From Aedes albopictus (Eukaryota > Arthropoda > Insecta > Diptera > Culicidae): a stretch of DNA of 64,000 bases. The notes beneath the pieces are model-generated. The model did not search any database and had not been told where the DNA came from. It worked only from the letters and a program-made list of their open reading frames with translations. This document shows, piece after piece, positions 18,505 through 29,400 of this stretch. Position numbers and translations under genes: made by a program. Location of the stretch: the NCBI RefSeq assembly GCF_035046485.1, contig NC_085137.1, forward strand, positions 130,080,703 to 130,144,702. The letters run 5' to 3'. The number at the start of each line of letters is the position of its first letter. Position 1 is the stretch's first letter.

Positions 18505-20224
18505 CACTGTAAAAAAATTTCATAAGTTTTTATATGGGAAAAAATTTTTCATTTACACAGACCATAAGCCACTAGTAGGAATATTCGGTAAAGAAGGAAG
18601 AAATGCAATTTACGCGACAAGATTACAAAGATTTGTTCTAGAACTGTCAATTTACGATTTTGAGATACAGTATAGGCCGTCTAAGTGCATGGGAAACGCA
18701 GACTTTTGTTCTCGGTTCCCTTTAGACAACGCTGTCCCTGCAGATTGTGACATTGAACAGATAAACAGTATTAATTTTGGTAGGAAACTCCCCATTGATT
18801 TTGTTACAATAGCTAATAAAACTAAGGAGGATGAGTTTCTGCAAAATGTTATTTCTTTTATGACAAATGGTTGGCCGACAAAAATCAAGAAACAGTACGT
18901 TGATGTGTATGCTAATCAACAGGATCTGGAATTAGTAGATGATTGTCTTTTATATCAAAGTAGAGTAGTTATCCCAGTACTGTTGAAGAAGAGTGTTTTG
19001 AAGCTTTTGCATGCCAACCATGCAGGGATAGTTAAAATGAAGCGCTTAGCAAGGCAATGCGTATATTGGTTTGGTATCAACTCAGACATTGAAGGCTATG
19101 TTGCAGACTGTGATACTTGTAATAGCATGATGATGGTTCCAAAAACAAAAACAGAATCCAAATGGACAGCAACGACAAGGCCTTTTAGCAGGATTCATAT
19201 TGATTTTTTCTATTTCGAGCACCGGACATATCTATTAGTGGTTGACAGTTACTCCAAATGGGTAGAAGTGGAATTGATGAGCAATGGTACAAATTGTGAT
19301 AAAGTTCTGAAGAAATTGGTTAGTTTATTTGCTAGGTACGGCTTACCAGATGTACTGGTATCAGACGGCGGTCCTCCATTTAATGCTTACGGTTTTGTTG
19401 ACTTTTTAAAACGACAGGGAATTAATGTTCTTAAGAGCCCACCCTACAATCCTTCCAGTAATGGTCAGGCTGAAAGGTTAGTAAGAACTGTAAAAGACGT
19501 ATTGAAAAAGTTTATAACTGACCCAGAATTCTCTCATTTGGATGTGGAGGACCAGATCAATTTATTCCTTATAAACTATCGCAACAATTGTCTTAATATT
19601 GACGGAAACTATCCATCTCAAAGAATTTTCTGTTACAAACCTAAAACTATGTTAGATCTTTTAAATCCCAAAGCTCATTACAAAAAGTTCTTGAAAGAAG
19701 CAGAAGTGCATGATGGTTCTAATACTTTAAAAAACAAGCTTCCAGTGCATGATGATGTTCTTCCAAAAGATGTTGGGAATTCCAATAACAACTCGACTGA
19801 TCCTTTTGAAAATCTGACACCTGGTGATGACATGTGGTATAAGAACCATAATCCCCATCATGTAGCTAAATGGCTTAAAGCGAACTTCATTAAAAGGCTT
19901 TCACGTAATACATTCCAGGTGGAAATTGGAAGCGTGCCAACCATGGCGCACAGAGGTCAGCTTCGAATTCGTAAGGGTGGCGAATTCCAGGAAAAACCCA
20001 ACATACAGCTAGTCCGGCGACGACCGGACAGAGGGCCGAGGCTGAAGAACGTAGATCAAGAGGGGTTTCGTGGCTTTACCGATGATGAGCTAAGACGAGG
20101 CAGGAAGAGGAGTTTCCCTGTTGAAGTACCAACCATTGAACCAATCGAATCACCGGAATTCATTCCACGGCGGTCAAAAAGGCTAAGAAGAGCCAATCAG
20201 AACAGTGAATACGTTTATCTTTAA
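18482..20224 (+). CDS. RNase H C-terminus and integrase, element B (frameshifted continuation)
   Basis: The 580-codon frame overlaps the preceding one and is offset in frame. It continues RNase H (YTDHKP at 25-30; YRPSKCMGNADFCSR at 64-78). Integrase follows, with zinc ligands H177, H180, C210 and C213, and catalytic D241, D295 (SDGG) and E331 (NGQAE). The C-terminal region has a GDDMWYKNHN...W segment and basic tail. The Met at 18482 is a coincidence of the frame; the protein was once fused to the upstream frame. Integrase looks intact. Whether the shift is a real mutation or a homopolymer sequencing error cannot be settled here. Confidence 0.9.
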   Translation: MEALALVSTVKKFHKFLYGKKFFIYTDHKPLVGIFGKEGRNAIYATRLQRFVLELSIYDFEIQYRPSKCMGNADFCSRFPLDNAVPADCDIEQINSINFGRKLPIDFVTIANKTKEDEFLQNVISFMTNGWPTKIKKQYVDVYANQQDLELVDDCLLYQSRVVIPVLLKKSVLKLLHANHAGIVKMKRLARQCVYWFGINSDIEGYVADCDTCNSMMMVPKTKTESKWTATTRPFSRIHIDFFYFEHRTYLLVVDSYSKWVEVELMSNGTNCDKVLKKLVSLFARYGLPDVLVSDGGPPFNAYGFVDFLKRQGINVLKSPPYNPSSNGQAERLVRTVKDVLKKFITDPEFSHLDVEDQINLFLINYRNNCLNIDGNYPSQRIFCYKPKTMLDLLNPKAHYKKFLKEAEVHDGSNTLKNKLPVHDDVLPKDVGNSNNNSTDPFENLTPGDDMWYKNHNPHHVAKWLKANFIKRLSRNTFQVEIGSVPTMAHRGQLRIRKGGEFQEKPNIQLVRRRPDRGPRLKNVDQEGFRGFTDDELRRGRKRSFPVEVPTIEPIESPEFIPRRSKRLRRANQNSEYVYL

Positions 20225-20390
20225 TTATACATAGCTTTTGATTTCGAGTCACAAGTTGTCATTACTATTGTTTTTTTTATTGTTTTTAAGTTTTTTTTTG
20301 TCAGTATAGTAATTTTAAATAATGTATTGAATTCGAAGAAATGAATTGGTTAAAGCTTTAGCATATAGACACTTTCAGTGTATGTTCTTT

Positions 20391-20405
20391 TGAAAGGGGA
20401 AGGAC
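20391..20405 (+). other. Polypurine tract of element B
   Basis: AAAGGGGAAGGAC lies directly before the 3' LTR TGAGG start. Confidence 0.8.
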
Positions 20406-20710
20406 TGAGGAGTCTAGGATAAATGTGTAAACACACGTTCTGTGTATAATGTTAAGCGTGCATAAAGCACCGTCGTCCGTTAAACGGATACAAATACATT
20501 TAGACATGTAAAAAGAGCGCAGGCAACGGTCTGCCGAGAATTGAAATAAAACGGAAACTTCATTCCTATCTGAAACACGAACAGCTACAGTCCAGTTTAT
20601 TTCTCCCGTTCACGAATCACCAATTTCACAAGTTTTGATCAGTCGCGTACATCCACCTCGCTTCGACCGTAAATCGAAACTCTTATTTTAAAACCTTTTA
20701 CGGACTTTAC
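20406..20710 (+). repeat. 3' LTR of element B
   Basis: Same sequence as the 5' LTR over its whole length by eye. Confidence 0.93.
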
Positions 20711-20714
20711 AGTC

Positions 20715-21529
20715 TACAACTGTACACCTCATAATCTCAAACACTAACATATCGAAAACATAAACCCGCACTAGGAGCAAGACCCTATGAAATCCGTAGC
20801 AACTCAGAGCAATCCTTTTTCTACGACACCCGATAGAACCAGGTTAAAACAATAATTCTATGCTATATTTGTTAACTTAATGTTCCATTGTCTCATTCCA
20901 TAAAATATCGATGTTTGAGTATCAACGAACTAATCGATGTTCGAATCCAAATATGTAACTCCATTAGTCTTATCCAATTCACTGAATTACATCCGTTAGA
21001 CAGAAATCGATTAACAAATTAAATTGTTCAATTTATTCTTAAATAAAAAAAATCTATCTTCACATCCAGTAATCCAAGGATTAATGGATTAACCGATACA
21101 CCGATTAGTAGCCCACAAAATACTTTAACATTCATTTTTTCAGTTGGCTGTTATCTAAATCCATTGGTGGAATTGATCATCTTATACTTGAACTATGTAC
21201 TACTACTACTTGGTAAAGTTATTCATCTTAGTTGTACTCCATATTTGCTTCTCAAACCTATAAAACATAAATACCAGTCAGTTCTTCTTAAATCGACTAA
21301 CAGAAATAATTAAATCAGTGGATCCTAGCCTAATCCAATTTAATCGTATCATAAATTTATTGGTTCTCAAGTCCACTAACTGGTCCCCAAAGCAGTATAA
21401 TATTTTAATAGACTTTTACGCACTTGCTTTTTTTAGCTCACGTATTCCAAATCATTTCAATCCTGTCTATGTCTCAAAGACTACCAAATCAACACTACCT
21501 TACGGACTCTCAAATAGTTGAACTGAATC
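20715..21529. other. AT-rich unassigned sequence
   Basis: No gene recognised. Scattered CCAAATC/ATCGATG words suggest very decayed relatives of the following minisatellite. Confidence 0.4.
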
Positions 21530-21719
21530 CCAAATCAGTAAACAACCTTCGATTCAATGGATAAGTTTCTCCCAACTCAGCAAACCAATGTTTATTCTTA
21601 AGTCAACAAACTAAAATTGATTTTCAAACCAATCAACTAATTCCCATATTAACAAACTCAAGTCGATTCCCAAATCGACACTTCAATTGATTTTCAAGCC
21701 GATGAATTGATTCCCATAA

Positions 21720-21884
21720 GGGCTTGTTCACAAATGTCATAACGCTCGAGGGGGTGGGTGGGTGTCCTTCGTGGTGTTACAGCCCGAACAAATTATTTTT
21801 CTTTCCATACAAACAGTGTTACGAAGGGGTGGGTGGGTGTCAAAATAGGTCAATTTTGGCGTTATGATATTTGTGAATGAACCC
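21720..21884. mobile_element. MITE with TAA target duplication
   Basis: Inverted ends GGGCTTGTTCACAAATGTCA and its partner (about 21858-21884) match over about 27 bp with four mismatches. TAA flanks both sides (21717-21719 and 21885-21887). The GGGGTGGGTGGGTGTC motif appears twice inside, in direct orientation. This is the m3bp (PIF/Harbinger-like) type. Confidence 0.88.
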
Positions 21885-22355
21885 TAACAGAAAACTCAGG
21901 TCGATTCCCAAATCGACATATTTCGATCGATTCTCAAATTAACCAACTGATTCCAAAATCAGCAACTAAGGTGAATTCACAAATCTACATATTTTGATTG
22001 ATTGTCAAACCAAACAACCGATCAGCAGCTAAGGCCGATTCCCAAATCGACAAGCTGCAATTTATTCTCAAATCAATCAACAGCTTCCTAAATCAGCTAA
22101 CTCAGGTCGATTCCCAAATCGACATTCTATATTGAATGTGAAACAAATTAACTGATTTCCAAATAAGCAAACTCAGGTCGATTCCCAAATCGACATACTT
22201 TGATTGATTGTCATACCAATCAAATGATTCCCAAATCAGTAACTACGAACATATGCACTTCAATTGATTCTTAAACCAATAAACTGTTTTCCAAAACAGC
22301 AAGCTCAGATCGAATCCCAAATCGACATATTTTAATGGATGTTAAACCAATCAAC

Positions 22356-22890
22356 CAGGCACCAAATTTTTCCCTCACTCACGCGAGTAACGATCTATCA
22401 CACAGCGATATTATCCGGATAAAGCAGCCTGTGATATTTTCCTTTCACCCATAGACGATTGAAAAGGCTCTCACTCCGGTTCCTTGGCGTGATAAAAGTA
22501 TGCTCCTTCCAACTAGCACTCACTTACAAATCGTTTGTTCTAGCAGGAGAAAATGGTTGCTAAGTCTGCACCAGCCCATGTTTCCACCCGGTTGACGTCT
22601 GAGCGGTTCCGTGTTATCTAGATGGCCATGAAAACAACAACAAATTATGTAAACACGGCAGTACTAAACGTCAAAACGTGCATCGGTGGAGACGGTATGT
22701 GACTCGGAGACGGAGTGAAAAATTTGATGCTTTGTTGTTTATCCGTGAGTTGTACATGAAGAGAAAGAGAATTATCGCGAGCGCTGGAGTGAGAGACTTT
22801 TATTTTTCACCCCATGCAGTGAAAAATCATGATCGCGGAGGTGGATAAATCGGAGGAATCCGATCACGTGAGTGAGAAATTTGATGCCTG
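22356..22890. mobile_element. hAT-type MITE (535 bp) in the minisatellite
   Basis: Starts CAGGCACCAAATTT and ends AAATTTGATGCCTG; the match continues with a (C)CTCACTCACG segment on each arm. The 8-bp direct repeat CAATCAAC (22348-22355 and 22891-22898) is the length used by hAT transposases. No transposase frame; non-autonomous. Confidence 0.88.
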
Positions 22891-23789
22891 CAATCAACTG
22901 ATTCCCAAATCAGCAAACTCAGCTCAATTCCCGAATCGACATATTTTGATTGATTGTCAAACCAATCTACAATCAACTGATTCCCAAATCAGCAAACTCA
23001 AGTCGATTCCCAAATCGACATATTTTTAATGGTTGTTAAACCAATCTACTGATTCCCAAATCAGCAAACTCAGGTCGATTCCCAAATCGACATATTTTGA
23101 GTGATTGTCAAACCAATCTACTGATTCCCAAATCAACAAACTCAAGTCGATTCCCAAATCGACATATTTTTAATGGTTGTTTAACCCATCTACTGATTCC
23201 CAAATCAGCAAACTCAGGTCAATTCCCAAATCGACATACTTTGATTGATTGTCAAACCAATCTACTGATTTCCAAATCAGCAAACCCAGGTCGATTCCCA
23301 AATAGACATATTTTAATGGTTGTGAAACCAATCAACTGATTCCCAAATCAGCAAACTCAAGTCGATTCCCAAATCGACATACTTTGATTGATTGTCAAAC
23401 CAATCTACTGATTCCCAAATCAGCAAACTCAGGTCGATTCCCAAATCGACATATTTCGATTTATTCCCAAACCAATCAACTGATTCCCAAATCAGCAAAC
23501 TCAGCTCGATTCCCGAATCGACATATTTTGATTGATTGTCAAACCAATCTACAATCAACTGATTCCCAAATCAGCAAACTCTGGTCGATTCCCAAATCGA
23601 CATACTTCGATTGATTCTCAAACGAATCAACCGATTCCCAAATCAGCAACCACAGGTCGATTCCCAAATCGACAAAGTTCGATTGATTCTCAAACCAATC
23701 AACTGATTCCCAAATCAGTGAACACTAATTAATTCAAAAATCTCTAATGATGATGATACTGAACCAAGTACTGAACGAAACTTTATTTG

Positions 23790-24369
23790 GTTGCACGTAC
23801 ATATCTTTTGAAGCTGTGATGCGACAGTTAGCTTCGCAGGCGTCTGCCACGATGTCCATCAGGAAATCTGTCAGCGTCCGCAACGTTGTTTCCCCTCGAC
23901 CTCGCCGGTAATGGACCCACTCACGCTTTTCCCGATCTGGCAGCTTGGCGACCAGCGACTTTATCAGCAGCGGATTGACGAGGTGTTGCCGTAGATCCGC
24001 TGCCTCCAGATGGCCGCAGAGTTGCTCCACCGTGTTTCCGAATGGAACAAAACTCCTCAGATTGTCCGGCCTCGGGGGTTCCAGCCGATTCACCTTGTCC
24101 AGCAGGCATTGAAGCAATTGTTCCGGGCGGCCGAAGTGCCGGCGCAGCTTCTCGATGACCTGCGGGATGGTTTCGGGAAGTAGTAACTGCCCAGATACCA
24201 GTTCGAGGGCATCGCCTTCCAGCGCTTCCTGCAGTCGCATCAGGTTTTCGTGGTTCATGTAGCCGCAGACATCATTGGACGTTTTGTAGGCCGCGTAGAA
24301 CAATGGCCACTGTGCTGGTTTGCCGGAGAATTTTGGGAGTTTGTAGGTTAATCCCATCCTCGTCGCCAT
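23790..24369 (-). pseudogene. BEL/Pao-type Gag N-terminal fragment
   Basis: The minus-strand frame starts MATRMGLTYKLPKFSGKPAQ, followed by WPLFYAAYKTSND and a LEGDALELVSGQLL segment. This is the DUF1759-like Gag domain found at the start of BEL/Pao polyproteins. About 190 codons are Gag-like (to DACEANCRITASKDMYV). The frame then passes into non-Gag sequence and stops at 23734, where the minisatellite begins. Zinc knuckle, protease, reverse transcriptase and integrase are missing, so it is a 3'-truncated remnant. The frame begins one base from the 181-bp repeat. Confidence 0.85.
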
Positions 24370-24370
24370 T

Positions 24371-24551
24371 TGTAGTATCCGCCGGTGACCACATTTCCGA
24401 TGGTTTCTGCCTTCTGGTCCAGGTAACCGCCAGAATCCGGATTCTCTGCTTCCTCGTCGCAGCCACCACTAACCACGTCTCCTCGCGCACTCCCCAATCC
24501 AAAGTCATCTCGCGTCAGGTGTGTTAGTGCGTCACTGATCCAGACCCTACA
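24371..24551. repeat. 181-bp TG...CA repeat, copy 2 (LTR-like)
   Basis: TGTAGTATCC to GACCCTACA, with near-identity to 13736-13916. On the minus strand it lies immediately upstream of the BEL/Pao gag start, where a 5' LTR might be expected. However, no primer-binding site or leader separates the two, which is unusual for an LTR. Confidence 0.6.
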
Positions 24552-24839
24552 ATTTTAGTGATCCATTTGTTCGAGTTTGACGTGCCTGCTCCCTCCCTGC
24601 ATGAGACTGATGCGATCAGCTGTTTTTTTTTGTTTACCATGCATTTTTGACATCCGATGATCGGGGTGACAGTTGAACACAATGGAATTTGTTAAGCACC
24701 AACGACACTTGACGAAGCTTTGTTTAGTTGTACTCACACTGTAGTGTTTACACACTTTTGGTTGTCACCTCCATCGCGAAAAGTCGCCATGGATTGCCTT
24801 ATTTATGTTAATGTTTTTTACTGTGCTCATAAACGATTC

Positions 24840-25490
24840 ACATCTTTTCAGCATTGAACGCACTCTCCCTCAGTGACAGCTTTCGTTCTGTCACTGTCAG
24901 ATCCCATCAGAAGAAAAAACAAACTCACTCACACATCGATAAACTTTTGCGCGTTCGGTTCGTTTGTTCGTTCGTGCGTGTGTCTGCTGCTCTGCTCCTG
25001 CTACAAGTCCCCCGGTTCGCGACACGGATTGTTCGGAATCTTTTCCTGCTGCAGGATTGTTTGCCCGCTCGCTGAGTTTGTTCTCAATCACGTTTGCGCT
25101 TGGCTTTTGGTCGGACGTCGTCGTCGTCGGTCGATCCTTTCTGGTGGTGGTCCTAGAGGTCCTTAGCAAAAAGGGAATCATCATTCCGTGGTGTGGCGTT
25201 TAGAGGTGCGTGTGGAGAGTTGTCTCGCCTGTGAAGAGGATATCATCAGTCAGTCGGAGGAAAAGCTCTCGCCGTCGGTCGGTCGGTCGCTCATTTGCGT
25301 TCCCAAAGTGCTTCGGTGCGGTACGGATTTTCCGTGGTTTGTCGTGACGGTCGCTCGCGTGCGACGGTAGTGTTCCAGTCGAAGAAGCAGGATCCGCCAA
25401 GGAAGAATCTGTGTAAAATTTTCCTGGTGGCGAAAGAAGCTGAAGAATCCGCGACGGTCACCGGAAGCTGCTGGAATTAGAAGCAACAAG
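24840..25490 (+). promoter_or_regulatory. Candidate promoter and non-coding first exon
   Basis: This stretch is much richer in G/C and CpG than its surroundings (CGTCGTCGTCGTCGGTCGAT near 25107; GTCGGTCGGTCGGTCGCTC near 25274). It begins with an arthropod initiator-like CCTCAGTGAC near 24868-24877. Its frames are short and unlike known proteins. AACAAG|GTTGGT near 25489 is a possible splice donor. It could be the 5' untranslated exon of the MAP kinase gene whose coding exon lies at 43039, on the same strand. That link is inference; it could also belong to another gene. Confidence 0.4.
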
Positions 25491-27513
25491 GTTGGTTTCC
25501 GTGGTTGCTGTGGTGCTGCTCCGGAATGTCTTCTTCTGCGGGGCTGTTTTTCGGGGGAGGTGTGTTCTGACTGGAAGCAGGATCTATAAGGCGAGGGGGG
25601 AAATTGTGAAAAAACAGGGAGGAATTACGTGACAGCTGGTGGCTTTCAATGGGGCGAAAGAAGCAACAGTGCGCGAAGGAAGCCGAAGTGATTTTTGGGG
25701 GCTCGAGTGTTGTTAGGACGGGACCAGCCCCGGGGAGGTGCAACATGGTTCCGCCCATTTTTCTTCCAATCAAGTGGAATTGACGCTGACCCTTCCGACC
25801 GACAAGAAGAAGCTCATTACAAACAAATTGTTTTCTACAATGCAAATCCAAATGTGCTGGTGTGTGAGAAGCTAAAAACGAGAAAAAAAAAATCTCAAGT
25901 GGAAGTGATTTTCTGAGTCATCCTCCTCCTGCTTCGGTTGCCGAACGTAGAAGAAATGTCCGGTCTCCGGGGTCCTCCTCAAGTAGTGCCGTGTAATTTG
26001 ATACTTTTGGTCGGATCCTTAAGAAGTCCGGTAGCGAGGCGAATGAAACAGTGAAGCAAAACGAAAAATTCTGTCTCTGCTTTTGTTATTAACTGGAAGA
26101 AGAAGTGAGAGGAATCGATAAAAAATGACAGGATTCATCCGTTTGATCCGTAGCTGGACATGACAGCTTGCAAAAATAAATTCTGTCTATTAAAAAGTAC
26201 GGTTGATGTGATCAAAGGGAATGATATCAATCAAGAGTGCTCAGTCATATCGATAGTGTAGTGTGCCCTGTTTACTCATCTGTGCCTCCAGTCCAGTATT
26301 GAATGAGATTGAATGATAAGCTGATAGCAGCAGCACAGAGCAGTGATAATAGTGGCCCCATAGTTCAAAGCGTTCAAGTGCAGTTGCAAGGGAGAATAGC
26401 AGCCAGAGCCGGACAGATAGTGCGTTCCTAGTACCACCACCATCAGCACCAGCAGACGACAAGCCTCCCCCGAAAATAGTCCCGCCGCTGCTAAACTAGT
26501 AGAGTTGTTCTATATCATGCGCCTACTCGCTAGGGTTTCAATACATGAGCATGCGAAATTCCTATACACATTATTTACTAGCGGCGCAAGTAGACAGTAG
26601 CGTTTGATTTGTGATGCTTCAAGCTGCACTGAAACAAAACTGTTTGATTTGATTGGATCTTTGAAGCATTATTGAATATCAAAATATCCACCTAGCAGTG
26701 CTAAATCATGCTATGTGGTGAAATAGGCAAAAAAAAGTCGTAATGGATTTTTTTAAATATTTATTTGTGTTTGTGAATTTTAACTTAGGCTTATTCTTTA
26801 CACAGCCGTATCGGAGTATTTTCCAATATTTACTACAAGGTGTCAACATCTCGATTACTATCAAACTTTCATTTACATCGGATTTTACTAGACTGTTGGT
26901 ATTAATAAGAAGTTTTCGAATTAAAGGTTAAAGGTCGTTACTGACGTAACGGTTTTTACTGGAGGCTTGTAGTTCCGTGAAGACGTTCAAAATTCTTCCG
27001 GATGATTATTCGAAAAGCAAGTCAAATCAGCAATTGCCCGTGTATCTGCCGGCTTAGAATAGCACTACGGACCCCCTGTTCCGGGGGTAAAAGTCCACCA
27101 AACAGGTAACCCCAATCCAAGGTGTCAGGCGACCTGTGCTGATGGATGAATGGTTGAAGGGGTTTCAAAGATGCTCGATCGTTAACGGAGCCCGTAACGT
27201 AAGTAGATCACCTTTTCGTGTTGCGTTACGGAGTAAAATCTACCGAATCCTAGTATCGTCCTATTTTTCCAATTTCGGAATATGCGTTCAGGCAATTCAA
27301 GGAATCATAGTATTTAGTCCTTGTCACTGGGTCACTGGTATCGTGGAGAAATATATTTGTAATTTATTTCTTAACGGTAGCCTGTTAGTTATTGCAACTT
27401 TTGCCCAGGTCATGGAAAGGTGAATTGGACAATAATCATTCGTAAAGGAAATTAATTCGAACCTAACTATGATTTATCAAGTTGACCTAGCTAAAATTAA
27501 CATGATTGGAAAC
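25491..27513. other. Presumed intronic or intergenic sequence
   Basis: The first kilobase stays moderately GC-rich and may be further transcript leader. A small hairpin (ACCCCCTGTTCCGGGGGT, about 27069-27086) is followed by a GGTAACCCCAATCCAAGGTG phrase that I suspect belongs to a mosquito retroelement 5' end. No coding gene recognised. Confidence 0.4.
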
Positions 27514-27728
27514 TCAGTCATTCGACAGCTCTTGTTTCGTCAACACGTGTTTTGATAAACACTAGAATCATCTGCTGTTATTTTCTAATTTCTCACGGAC
27601 TTGGTCCGTTTCGTGATTATCGAAGTTTATTTTTCCGCCAACGGAACACGCTCACGCCGCGAAATGGCTTCAACAGTCGACCGAACGTTCGTCATCAGCT
27701 TCCGATCAGTACCAAGCAAGCTCAAGTA

Positions 27729-27977
27729 CAGCATCCGCTCGATAACTGACTGCTGTTTAACTGGACTGCTTTTTAAGTGGGCGCTCGATAACTGGACCAA
27801 AGTCCAGTTAAAAAGCAGTTGTCTGTCAAAAATAAACGAATTTTAACCTTACATTTTGCAAATCAGTAAACAAAACAAAATATAACAATAGCCTCCGGCT
27901 CCGGGAGCTCAGTCCAGTTATCGAGCGGCGCTCGCTAACTGAACTGTCGTCAAAGCCCAGTTATCGAGCGGAAGCTG
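27729..27977 (+). mobile_element. 249-bp TA-target MITE (copy 2) in LINE ORF1
   Basis: Same 249 bp as 11149-11397, in opposite orientation, with no difference seen. TA at 27727-27728 and 27978-27979. It inserts stops into ORF1. Confidence 0.93.
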
Positions 27978-28503
27978 TACATCGACATCTCGAATTTCAT
28001 CGTCCAAAAATTGAACTTCGAACTGCACCAAATCAAGCATCTCCAAGTTGCCAACAGCCGTGTTTACGTAGGAACCGAATCACCAGAAATTGCGCAAAGT
28101 ATGGTCCAAGAACACAACATGAAGCAGCAAGTGGAATTCGACGGTAAGCTGTACACAATTCCTATCTCTATGGAAGATGGCACGATTGAGGTTAAGATAC
28201 ACGTCCTCCGTCCCCAAATAAACAATCAACAACTCGTGAATCGGATGAAGGAATACGGAGTCGTCACAGCGATTCGTGAAGAAACCTGGAAAGATTTCTT
28301 CCCCGGGGTCCCAAACGGTGTCTGGATACTCCGGATGGAGCTTTTAAAACCTATCCCATCGTACATAACGGTAGAAGCTGGGATGACGCTGGTAACTTAC
28401 AGGGGCCAGTCTGCTACATGTAAACACTGCCACCGTAACGTGCACTTTTCCCAAACCTGCTCGGAATACGCAAAATCGCTGAAACCACCATCGGTAAACG
28501 ACC

Positions 28504-28701
28504 AAGGAGAATACATTTTACTAAGGTGGCGCAGATAAACATTGCAAACCACTGGTTGTCTCTTCCACTCTTCTGGTGTTCTTATGCAACTAAAATAGTG
28601 ACGTCACTATTTCAGTTCCATAAGAACACCAGAAGAATGGAAGAGACAATCAGTGGTTTGCAATGTTTATCTGCGCCACCTTAGTAAAATGTATTCTCCT
28701 T
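28504..28701. mobile_element. 198-bp near-perfect palindrome (foldback MITE)
   Basis: The arms, about 83 bp each (starting AAGGAGAATACATTTTACTA), are complementary with about two mismatches. The centre is itself a perfect palindrome, AAATAGTGACGTCACTATTT. The 11-bp direct repeat GGTAAACGACC flanks it (28493-28503 and 28702-28712), so the target duplication is 9-11 bp. No coding capacity. Confidence 0.92.
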
Positions 28702-28968
28702 GGTAAACGACCGCCTGATTATGGCTGACGTTGTGAAAAACGTAAACACTAATCACAGACAACCGGACGACGACTTTATCGAGGTGAGACGATCCAAACG
28801 CAAGCTAACTGAAGCGGAAAAAGTGAAACAAACGCATACACGGTCCAGATCGAACGTTTCGCTTGCGGCAAGTATTTCATCAATTGATGAAACGACTCTC
28901 TTGACGCAGTCTGACTACCAGCTACCAGTTGATTATCTCGCAGATCCAGTCGTGTCCTTACCGGCTTT

Positions 28969-29132
28969 GGGGCTGTCCATAAACCACGTGGTCATGAGGG
29001 GGGGGGTTCGGCCAATGACCATTTTGTATGGAAGAAAAAAAAAATTGTATGGACTAATGACCACGCGGGAAGGAGGGGGGGGGGGGGTTGAGAAGTCCCA
29101 AAAAAATGGCCACGTGGTTTATGGACAGCCCC
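28969..29132. mobile_element. MITE with perfect 23-bp inverted ends
   Basis: GGGGCTGTCCATAAACCACG begins the left arm; the right arm (29110-29132) is its exact complement over 23 bp. The interior has long G runs (28999-29006 and 29078-29088) and GTATGGA motifs. It belongs by structure with the elements at 352, 21720 and 38217. A target duplication is not clear. Confidence 0.88.
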
Positions 29133-29400
29133 TATGGAAACGACAGACGATCTCCCTCCACCACCCGTGATGCACCAAAGCCAGCAGCGAACCACACAAA
29201 CAAGCGGCGGAAAATCGGTATCGCCACAGCGCATTGCCAGCCAAAACATCGGTAGAATGACCCGATCACAAACGCGCTCCAATTCCAGCTCTGGGGATCT
29301 TTCGCGATCTCCGTCAAGGCTCCGACACAATCTGTAACCTCATGACGTTAACTCTAAAAATCCCCACCGAACACAGACAACTAGACAACCAAACTTCAAT

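Larger units (their letters stand above)
14788..20710 (+). mobile_element. Complete Ty3/gypsy LTR retrotransposon (element B)
   Basis: Identical LTRs of about 305 bp at 14788-15092 and 20406-20710 enclose gag-pol. AGTC on both sides (14784-14787 and 20711-20714) is a plausible 4-bp target duplication. Edge placement is uncertain by one or two bases because the LTR could also be read as TG...CA. A TGGCGACGAGTG primer site and a purine tract are in place. There is no envelope frame. One frameshift in RNase H is the only clear lesion. Identical LTRs imply recent insertion. Confidence 0.95.
21530..23727. repeat. 72-bp minisatellite (degenerate left, regular right)
   Basis: The unit contains GATTCCCAAATCAGCAAACT followed by CGATTCCCAAATCGACATA. 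In the regular part (about 22896-23727), GATTCCC starts fall at 23051, 23123, 23195 and 23267, exactly 72 bp apart. Because 72 is 24 codons, frames stay open across units on both strands (plus PKSANSGRFPNRH; minus SVDWFDNQSKYVDLG). Left of 22350 the units are more diverged. Two MITEs interrupt it (21720-21884 and 22356-22890). No evidence that the frames are translated. Confidence 0.93.
27664..29337 (+). pseudogene. LINE ORF1 (nucleic-acid-binding protein), split by three MITEs
   Basis: The frame starts ATG at 27664 (MASTVDRTFVISFRSVPSK) and breaks at the TA MITE at 27729. It resumes after 27977 in the frame read from 28011. Residues there include a CCHC-like zinc knuckle, CKHCHRNVHFSQTC (about 28419-28460). 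A 198-bp palindrome splits it at 28504-28701 and a third MITE at 28969-29132. The last part is a serine/arginine-rich tail ending at 29337. ORF1 proteins bind element RNA and form the particle. Without the insertions the segments lie in order on one strand. Confidence 0.8.

Noticed and set aside
23097..23732. Repeat-protein genes in the minisatellite
   Set aside because: Frames are open on both strands only because the unit is 72 bp; no start context or conservation is visible.
24854..25370. Small coding genes in the GC-rich stretch
   Set aside because: Several short overlapping frames exist on both strands, none resembling a known protein; GC-rich non-coding leader explains them better.
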